From Acanthamoeba sp. SK_2022b (Eukaryota; Discosea; Longamoebia; Acanthamoebidae): a stretch of 13,944 nt of DNA. Position 1 is the stretch's first letter. Each line of letters opens with the position of its first letter. The DNA is taken from contig JANDJZ010000572.1 in NCBI GenBank assembly GCA_027943245.1, positions 1-13,944 of the forward strand. The letters are read 5' to 3'. Below are positions 8,145 through 13,944 of the stretch, in pieces. The notes beneath the pieces were generated by a model. The model worked only from the letters and a program-made list of their open reading frames with translations. It did not search any database and was not told the origin of the DNA. The position numbers and the translations under genes are program-made.

Positions 8145-8357
8145 TTGTCAAGCAAGACCCAACAGAAGCATAAGAATGATCGACCTAAGGCCAGGGGTTT
8201 ATATCTGGTGAATGGACAGGCTAGACAGGAGAAGCCTACCTCTACGCCTAACTCACATGGTGGTAATGGTAGTCTGGTTGATCGCCCTTATTGCAAGTTC
8301 TGCAGGCGAAAGGGACACTGGACTAAGGATTGCTGGTGCCTCAAGTCTACACTCTCT
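8145..8357 (+). pseudogene. Copia gag C-terminus with CCHC zinc knuckle
   Basis: The open frame contains CKFCRRKGHWTKDC at 8292-8333, an exact C-X2-C-X4-H-X4-C retroviral-type zinc knuckle, which binds the element's RNA in packaging. It is preceded by a basic stretch (KHKNDRPKARG) and stops shortly after. The N-terminal part of gag is absent. The same frame is open upstream through the 5S repeat from 8037, giving a chimeric open frame. Confidence 0.85.
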
Positions 8358-8439
8358 TGAGAACAGGCCAACACCACAACTGAATTGGCTGAGTATGAAG
8401 AGCAGCTTCACTGGACAGGAGACAATGTAGCTGATTACA

Positions 8440-8800
8440 ATGAAAATGGCCTTTGGTACCTAGACTCAGCTGTGATCAGCCACATGACATGTAATTGACA
8501 TTGGCTACATAATTAAGTTGATACTTCACCTACACCTGTCTATCTTGGTGATAATCTACACCTGCACTCCACTGGACAAGGCACAGTACATGCTGTCATC
8601 ACACATGGAGGAAGGGAGTACTCATTTACACTGGAACAAGTGTTATTTGTGCCTGGTTTAGCCAAAACCCTTGTCTCAACTGCTAAGTTAACTCACCCAG
8701 GCAAATACAACATTGTTCTTCATGCTGGCAGTGTCTCCATACACCATTGCAAGACAGATACTCTTGTCTTTGCCACTGGTCTTACAGGAGAGATGCTGAT
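8440..8800 (+). pseudogene. Copia protease remnant and pre-integrase segment
   Basis: WYLDSAVISHMT at about 8454-8489 aligns with the copia protease active site (W-x-x-DSGAxxHxT). The catalytic Asp at 8463-8465 is kept, but the DSG triad reads DSA, and a stop follows at 8496-8498. Downstream, VLFVPGLAKTLVSTAKLT (from 8640) matches the copia signature VLYVPGLxxNLLSVxxL. Protease would cleave the polyprotein; this copy is dead. Confidence 0.78.
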
Positions 8801-8868
8801 TATGGACCTCAGCATTAAAAGTGCTACTGAACAAGCATGTATTACAGGTCAGCACATTCACTCATGGA

Positions 8869-9450
8869 GTTACACTGCCATCTGGGACATATTGGGCAGC
8901 AGAAGCTTGACCATGTTGTCAACACTACTCCTGCCTATCATAGGGGCTGAAGGGGACTCTACAAGCAGACTCACCACAAGGTTGGGTAAGGACCTGTTTA
9001 TTGATCTACACATATAATGGAAGTCATACATAGTGATGTGTGGCCTATTAGTCCCTCGTTCTCTGGCAAGACCTACTTTGTCACATTTATTGATGACTTC
9101 TCTCAATATGCTACAGTTTACCCAATCAGCAGGAAAAGCAATGCACTAGTGAGGATGTCTCAAGGACTTCCTCAGTGTTAATCATGCCTCTGGCCTGTGC
9201 CTGCATCTCCATACTGATCATGGTGGTGAATATACTGGTCATGCATTTGCTCTGCTTCTTCATGACCATGGCATTATTCATACACCCACAGAGCCCTATA
9301 CCTGATCTTAATGGAGTGGCAGAACGGTTTAATAGGACTCTACTAGACATGGTTAGGCCCATGATTCATCATGCGTGCCTGCCTCCTGCCTACTGGGCTG
9401 AAGCTGCCAATGCTGCATGTGCAATTTACAAAGCATTGCCACATACTTGA
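8869..9450 (+). pseudogene. Copia integrase (pre-integrase zinc segment and DDE core), frameshifted
   Basis: In successive frames: LHCHLGHIGQQKLDHVV (about 8870-8920), which corresponds to the HxRLGH zinc-binding motif; VIHSDVWPISPSFSGKTYF (from about 9025) with the first catalytic Asp; LHTDHGGEYTGHAF (about 9200) with the second Asp; and NGVAERFNRTLLDMVRPM (about 9311-9364) with the catalytic Glu. The second Asp and the Glu are separated by a frameshift near 9290. The motif set is diagnostic of copia-type integrase, which would insert the cDNA. All three acidic residues survive, but the frame does not. Confidence 0.88.
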
Positions 9451-9519
9451 CTTGATGGCACTGCGCCCATACACATTTGGGGAGGGGGAGGCCCACTTCT
9501 TGACGACCTACATATCTTT

Positions 9520-9720
9520 ATGCAAAGTATACATCCATACCCCTGGTCAAAAACGTGACAAACTTGGCGCTCGCAGTACTGTGGGCAGAAATCTTGGCCC
9601 ACACTGTGACAGTTCAAGTTATCAGGTATTTTTAGGCAAGGAGCGCACCGCCAGAATTACACGCAACGTGGTGTTTGCCAACAACAAGATGGTCACTACT
9701 GGCAGTGCCACTGACCTACT
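9520..9720 (+). pseudogene. Copia integrase C-terminal region
   Basis: VYIHTPGQKRDKLGARSTVG at 9525-9590 followed by ITRNVVFANNKM matches the conserved end of copia integrase (HVPKxxRxKLxxKxxxGxFVGY, then IxSRDVVFxE). It continues in the long frame that ends at 10024. The 9720-10280 part beyond is a low-conservation linker between integrase and RT. Confidence 0.7.
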
Positions 9721-10279
9721 GCTTGTTGATAACTCGCCTGACACCTCAAGGCCAAAGACCATTGTGACCTGGTCACAAGTCTTACGTCTGGCTCAACAGC
9801 ATGTCCAGCCACGAGTGCTGCCAGTGGTGTTGGGAATGTGTCTGTGGTGTCTGCATCATCCAATGCTAGTGTTGTTGGTGGCCTACACTGCACAATTACC
9901 CCTGCAGCTAGGAGCTGCGTGGCTAGCAATCCTGCCACAGTCATATCATGGACAACAACTCACACGCAACCAGTGGTGGTTCTGCTGTGGGCCAGACTCT
10001 TCAGCATGGTCTGGTTACTCCTGATATTGGTGCTGGGGCGAATATCTTTGGTGTTGATCCAACTAGTCCAGTACATCCTGTTGATGGCAATTATGTTGAC
10101 AGTCTGGGTATGGCAGCCAGTGTCAACCTGCCTGTCCCTCCTTCTGAGCGGTTGCGCAGTAAGGAGCGAGGGGAGATCATGGCAATGACAACTGCCACTG
10201 GTATAACAACCCCAGAGGCAACAACAGCAATGAAACACCCTAAGGGTCATCACTGCCAACACGATTTACCCTAAAGTTT

Positions 10280-11178
10280 GTGCCTCCAACTGAAAAGAGG
10301 AAACCCAAGGCCAACACCTTGCTACAAAACGACTTTGCATTGGTGATGCAATGTGCTGTGCCCATTATTACCCCCAATACTAACCTGGATGCAATTCAAT
10401 TGCCACAGGCTGATAAGTGGGCTATAGCAATGCATGAAGAGTATAATGCGCTGGTGAAAAACCATACTTGGGAGTTGAGACCACTCCCACCTGGTAGAAA
10501 GGCCATTACAACTTGCTGGATCTTCAAGCTGAAATATACAGCTGATGGTGAAGTGGATATAAAGCACACTTGGTTGCTAAAGGTTTCTCTCAGCAATATG
10601 GCATTGATTATGATGAGACATTTGCACCAGTTATGAGAATGGAAAACCTTTGCCTGCTCCTGGCCACTGCCACTACACTGGACCTTGAAATCGAGCAGAT
10701 GGATGTCAACTCAGCTTTTTTTACAAGCTGAGCTGGATGAGGAGATCAACATAACAACCTGAAGGCTTTGTGTAAAATGAATACCCTCATCATGTGTGCT
10801 ATCTGCACAAGAGTCTATATGGCTTGAAACAGACTCCCTGAGCCTGGAAGAACAGAACCATTGATCAACACCTACAACAAATTGGTTTTCAGTCAACCCC
10901 TGTATCTATATACAGAAGAATGCTCCAGTTCTTGCTGTAATTTTGCTCTATATTGATGACTGTGTCATCATTACTAGCAAGTGTTACAAGCATCTCACCA
11001 ATGTCAAGCAAGTGGTGAGCCAGCGGTTTGACATGAAAGATCTTGGTCCTGCCAAGTCTATACTATCCATGGAGATTATACGTGATAGACAGCAAGGCAT
11101 TCTACAAGGCCCAGCCAAACATTGCTGCAGTTTCACTGATTACCAAGGAAGACTCACACAGTGACTGAAGACTTCCCA
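10280..11178 (+). pseudogene. Copia reverse transcriptase, frameshifted
   Basis: ADKWAIAMHEEYNALVKNHT begins the diagnostic copia RT N-terminus, followed by WELRPLPPGRKAITTCWIFK and a K-x-x-x-DG turn (10410-10555). After a frameshift near 10580 come [20 protein letters not shown] and [11 protein letters not shown] with the first catalytic Asp. Then YLHKSLYGLKQTP (about 10800-10838) and VILLYIDDCVIIT follow; the YIDD active site is at 10949-10960. MKDLGPAKSILSMEI closes the core. At least three frameshifts and several stops make it non-functional. Confidence 0.9.
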
Positions 11179-11838
11179 CATGAGCTAATTGCCATGAAAG
11201 AGCATCTACAGGTCATAGTTGCACAGATGAGCTATGGTTTGTGGGCCCTTACAAAAAGCTTGGTACCTGCATACTTGCCTTTAGATTGCACCACTGCCTC
11301 AACCACCTTGACAGCTAACTAATTTCTGGCCCAGCTGGAAAGGGAGCAAAGAGTTTCAAACAGGAAAGTGGGGCGCAGCTTGCCCAAGACTTACCCTTTG
11401 ACAAAGCAATGCCAACTACTTTCAGACCAGCTTCTTTTAAGCCTGCCCTAGAAATGGTCATTGAGTTTCTAACTTCGTGGCTTCTTTCAGAAGCCTGAAG
11501 GTGCACCATATCATATGTGTAAGGTATTCCAGAATACTAGTGGCCTTTCTCTCTGTTACACACCAGTCTCTGCCCCCCCCCCCACTGCTGCCACAACTCT
11601 GTGCACTGAAAAGCGTTGCTCCTTACAGCTTCACCCTTCTTCTGCTTCGCCTATGATCCTCCCATTGTTTCTTCCAGCTTTTGGTAGCTAGCTCTCAAAC
11701 ATGTGGTTTGCATTTGCCCTCATTTGACTCTTCAGATTCTTGCTCCATACCCTGCCTGAACGAAAGCCCTATTTTGAGGGGTATTTTGCATTGCTCTGCC
11801 CAACACAGTGATTGCAGTGTATGGATTTAAATCCACGG
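11179..11838. other. Unassigned stretch after the copia element
   Basis: Codon-like stretches occur on the plus strand (for example QESGAQLAQDLPFDKAMPTT near 11360-11420), but they are broken by stops and match no family I recognise. A C-run (about C13) is at 11573-11585, and a 14-bp perfect palindrome, TGGATTTAAATCCA, is at 11822-11835. No LTR could be matched to the copia element. Confidence 0.3.
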
Positions 11839-11946
11839 TAAGATGGTCAAAAAGTAACATCGAATAAGGTTCCTCTGAGTCATGTACATGCATTTTTGGG
11901 TTTGTTCAGAAGTGACATTGGTACTTTTTTCTGAACACTCTGTTTA
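11839..11946. mobile_element. MITE-like element, copy b (TA-flanked)
   Basis: Right end: GTACTTTTTTCTGAACACTC then TGTT and TA (11945-11946). Its reverse complement is nearly identical to the start of copy a at 6390. Left end: TA (11839-11840) then AGATGGTCAAAAAGTAAC, an imperfect inverted partner of the right end. The element is about 104 nt between TA dinucleotides and non-coding. This fits a Tc1/mariner-type MITE, but the inverted match is imperfect. Confidence 0.55.
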
Positions 11947-12620
11947 AAGGTTAGTGCACACCACATTCTCCCTCATCCAGGCTTTCAGATTCCCTTTTTC
12001 ACCAAACTTTCATTTATTATTTTATCCATCACTACCAAGCATACTCAGTGTTGATGGTGCAAACTCATCACACATTTGTGCTGATGTCACTGAGCAAGAC
12101 TAACTATGACACCCTTTAACAATGTAAATCTAAAAGGAACAACATGGTGGCACAGAAATTGCATTGGCTGTTTTTTAAGACAGGGAGGTTACAGTATTTT
12201 ATGTCCTTGTAGATAGCAGTCAATAAGGTCAGTTGTACCATCTCCATCACAGTGATGAGCACGCAGATCTAGTGGATGGAGCAGCACCTGTTTGCATTGG
12301 TGTCAGTTGGACATTTGGCCTGTGGCCTCCAAACTCATTCCAGCTTTATTGGATTGTGCACAGAACACAATGACAATGGACTTTTGTCGCCATTCATTTC
12401 CTGGAAGTTGTAGGTGATGATTGGTCTGCTTCCATGTTTCAGGTTCATATGTCCTGTACATACTCCAATCAATCCATTCTGTGTGTCATACTCCATTTAC
12501 CTAAGTCTAAGCTGATAATATCAGCTGATAACTCCTGACTATGGCACAGCATACATGATTAGGATCACGCAAAAAAACCAGTCAACTGCAGTAGAGTGGC
12601 AGCACAGTAGATGATAGAGA
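11947..12620. other. Unassigned AT-rich stretch before 5S copy 4
   Basis: No protein domain, RNA gene or clear repeat is seen in 674 bases. Minus-strand fragments such as EWIDWSMYRTYEPETWKQ (about 12390-12460) read like protein but are short and unassigned. Confidence 0.3.
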
Positions 12621-12825
12621 TTGATGGATACGGCCATACTGCGCAGAAAGCACCGCTTCCCATCCGAACAGCGAAGTTAAGCTGCGCCAGGCGGTGTTAG
12701 TACTGGGGTGGGCGACCACCCGGGAATCCACCGTGCCGTATCCTTTTTGCTGCTGCTCTCTGCTCTGCACCCACTCCTTTTGCTGCTTTGCTCGCACTGC
12801 CTTTCCCTCTTTTGTGCTGGATGTT
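12621..12825 (+). repeat. 5S-plus-tail dispersed repeat, copy 4 (extended tail)
   Basis: Same unit as copy 1 through CGCACTGCC (12801). It then continues with 24 more bases, TTTCCCTCTTTTGTGCTGG then ATGTT, shared with copy 5 with one difference (C against A at the fourth base). Copies 1 and 3 stop matching at 12801-equivalent. Confidence 0.88.
12626..12744 (+). rRNA. 5S rRNA, copy 4 (full length)
   Basis: Same 119-nt sequence as copies 1, 3 and 5 by eye, with intact closing stem, internal promoter region and T5 stop (12744-12748). Upstream is ATTGAT, one base different from the CTGAT of the other copies. It is in convergent orientation with copy 5. Confidence 0.9.
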
Positions 12826-12871
12826 TAATTGGAAGTGACCTGCAATGATTGTTGTGCCTTTGACATGGGTG

Positions 12872-13130
12872 GTCACAGATGAGTGTGGTGGTGTGGTTGG
12901 CTGATGGTGTGGAGTGGTGTGGTGTGTGGTGTGTATTGGATGGTGTGTTGTGTTGTATCATGATAAAGTGTGAGAACAACCAACCCCACCCACAACACCA
13001 CATCCCCAGAGGGACCCCTTCCCAAATTGGGGTAGGGCCTATGGCCCGCCTGTGTGATGTGTGGTGGTGTGGTGTTGTGTGTTGTGCAACATGGTAGTGT
13101 GTGTGGGTGTGGTGTGTGATGTGTGGCTGA
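12872..13130. repeat. TG/GGT-rich low-complexity tract with a unique centre
   Basis: GTGTGGTGTG-type degenerate repeats occupy about 12880-12960 and 13045-13128. They flank a non-repetitive centre with CA-rich sequence (12975-13005) and AGAGGGACCCCTTCCC (13008-13023). The His/Thr- and Val-rich frames here are artefacts of the repeat. Confidence 0.75.
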
Positions 13131-13423
13131 CAACGAATGGTGTGTCTCACTCACAGGGTGGTCAAGTGCTGCCCCAACATCACCTCCATTGGTGACCTTG
13201 GCAAGACTGTGCAGGTGTTCAGTGAATAGACAATGATGTGCTGGATGTGTTACATCTGTATGAAGACTGCTTGTGGTCAGACCAACTTGGCTGCACCTGG
13301 CACTTGGACAGGATTACTCTGGCATTCCATCAGTGCCAGTGGCTCAGAATCAGGATGGATGGTGCAGTCAGGGAGGACAAGGATGCATGTGGGCTGTATC
13401 TTGCCTGTAACATGTACAAAACA
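13131..13423. other. Unassigned stretch inside the 5S inverted pair
   Basis: Plus-strand frames through 13150-13480 show no recognisable domain and end at a stop inside transposon copy c. Nothing else is supported. Confidence 0.3.
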
Positions 13424-13614
13424 GGCATGTCAACACAAAATCACTTAGACCCAATGTGCATCAGTACCAACCCTTAAAGATGGGAGAAGATTTAAGGCCT
13501 TATATCTCAACTTAATTTCAGAGTGTTGCTCTCCTTTTGTTCTAAAAAGTGTACATTGAGAAAAGAGTCATTGTTAGTTAAAGAGTCATGGTTACTTTTT
13601 CAGAACACTCCATT
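13424..13614 (-). mobile_element. DNA-transposon end, copy c
   Basis: The reverse complement begins GGAGTGTTCTGAAAAAGTAA and is homologous to copy a (6390 onward), including the final 60-nt block 13424-13482. It lacks the 245-base A18-containing segment found in copy a. Its outer end at 13614 points away from copy a, so a and c form an inverted pair about 7.2 kb apart. A short duplication, AAAGAGTCA, occurs near 13563 and 13581. Confidence 0.6.
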
Positions 13615-13738
13615 ACACATACCACAGTGCAAGGAAGTAGCAAATGGGAGGGGAAAAGGATATGCATATAAAGTCAAGACCAAATGGATAGGACCTGGCT
13701 GCCCAACTGAAGGAGCAAACAAACACAAGGAGAAGCAC

Positions 13739-13944
13739 AACATCCAGCACAAAAGAGGTAAAGGCAGTGCGAGCAAAGCAGCAAAAGGAGTGGGTGCAGA
13801 GCAGAGAGCAGCAGCAAAAAGGATACGGCACGGTGGATTCCCGGGTGGTCGCCCACCCCAGTACTAACACCGCCTGGCGCAGCTTAACTTCGCTGTTCGG
13901 ATGGGAAGCGGTGCTTTCTGCGCAGTATGGCCGTATCCATCAGC
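13739..13944 (-). repeat. 5S-plus-tail dispersed repeat, copy 5 (extended tail)
   Basis: In minus-strand reading: GCTGAT, 5S, the 57-nt tail ending at 13763, then the 24-nt extension shared with copy 4 (to 13739). With copy 4 it forms inverted arms of about 205 nt separated by about 0.9 kb. The window ends at the repeat's 5' edge. Confidence 0.88.
13820..13938 (-). rRNA. 5S rRNA, copy 5 (full length, minus strand)
   Basis: The reverse complement is the same 119-nt 5S sequence as copies 1, 3 and 4 by eye, with closing stem and T5 stop (A5 at 13816-13820 on the plus strand). It is read towards the left and converges with copy 4. Only six bases of 5' flank (GCTGAT) remain before the window ends. 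Confidence 0.9.

Larger units (their letters stand above)
8145..11178 (+). mobile_element. Decayed Ty1/copia LTR retrotransposon, truncated at both ends
   Basis: Domains occur in the classic copia order on one strand: gag zinc knuckle, protease remnant, pre-integrase and integrase, reverse transcriptase. The reading frame is broken by many stops and frameshifts, so no full polyprotein can be made. No 5' gag, LTR, primer-binding site or polypurine tract is recognised. The left edge abuts 5S repeat copy 3. The right edge fades after the segment NIAAVSLITKEDSH (about 11120-11160), and no RNase H follows. The integrase-before-RT order separates it from Ty3 elements. Confidence 0.88.

Noticed and set aside
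8145..11178. The copia element as an active retrotransposon
   Set aside because: Catalytic motifs survive, but stops and frameshifts in protease, integrase and RT and the lack of LTRs rule out autonomous activity.
6390..11946. A single 5.6-kb transposon bounded by the inverted ends a and b
   Set aside because: The ends face each other with TA flanks, but b has its own nearby left partner at 11840, the inner sequences of a and b diverge after about 32 bases, and the interior is a patchwork of unrelated elements.
1..13944. tRNA genes
   Set aside because: I looked for box B-like GGTTCRANNCC with a foldable acceptor stem and found none that I could support.

Overview
The window looks like nuclear DNA of a free-living amoeba, most likely Acanthamoeba. 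The evidence is a set of perfect 119-nt 5S rRNA sequences that match the Acanthamoeba 5S sequence as I remember it, GC-rich protein genes split by short GT-AG introns, and a eukaryotic gene set (a CDK1-type kinase and an F-box/ankyrin protein). The species name is an inference; no search was run.

Layout. (1) Positions 1-1278 hold the nearly complete 3' part of a CDK1/Cdc2-type cyclin-dependent kinase gene in five exons. (2) Positions 1843-3782 hold a five-exon gene for an F-box protein with C-terminal ankyrin repeats, a probable SCF ubiquitin-ligase substrate receptor. A (TG)30 run lies in its first intron. (3) At about 4.5 kb the composition changes abruptly from GC-rich genic DNA to AT-richer, TG/CA-rich, gene-poor DNA that runs to the end. 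This part is a graveyard of mobile elements: a decayed Ty1/copia retrotransposon on the plus strand (about 8.15-11.18 kb), an isolated copia RNase H remnant on the minus strand (5.70-5.94 kb), TA-flanked MITE-like elements sharing the end AACAGAGTGTTCAGAAAA, an imperfect CAACATCAC-type minisatellite and other simple repeats.

The most interesting feature is a dispersed repeat made of a complete 5S rRNA sequence plus a fixed 57-nt tail. Four copies (4571, 7969, 12626 on the plus strand; 13938 on the minus strand) look identical through both the 5S part and the tail, although they lie in unrelated, heavily decayed surroundings. A fifth copy (6030-6115) is old, mutated and truncated. The 5' boundary lies within about five bases of the 5S RNA start in every copy, while the 3' boundary varies: two copies share a further 24 nt. 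This is either a 5S-derived retroposon (SINE3-like) or a dispersed 5S gene family kept uniform by gene conversion. The sequence alone does not decide between them.

The two host genes are independent units. The repeat region has no intact protein gene that I can support, and its many short open frames are shadows of repeats.
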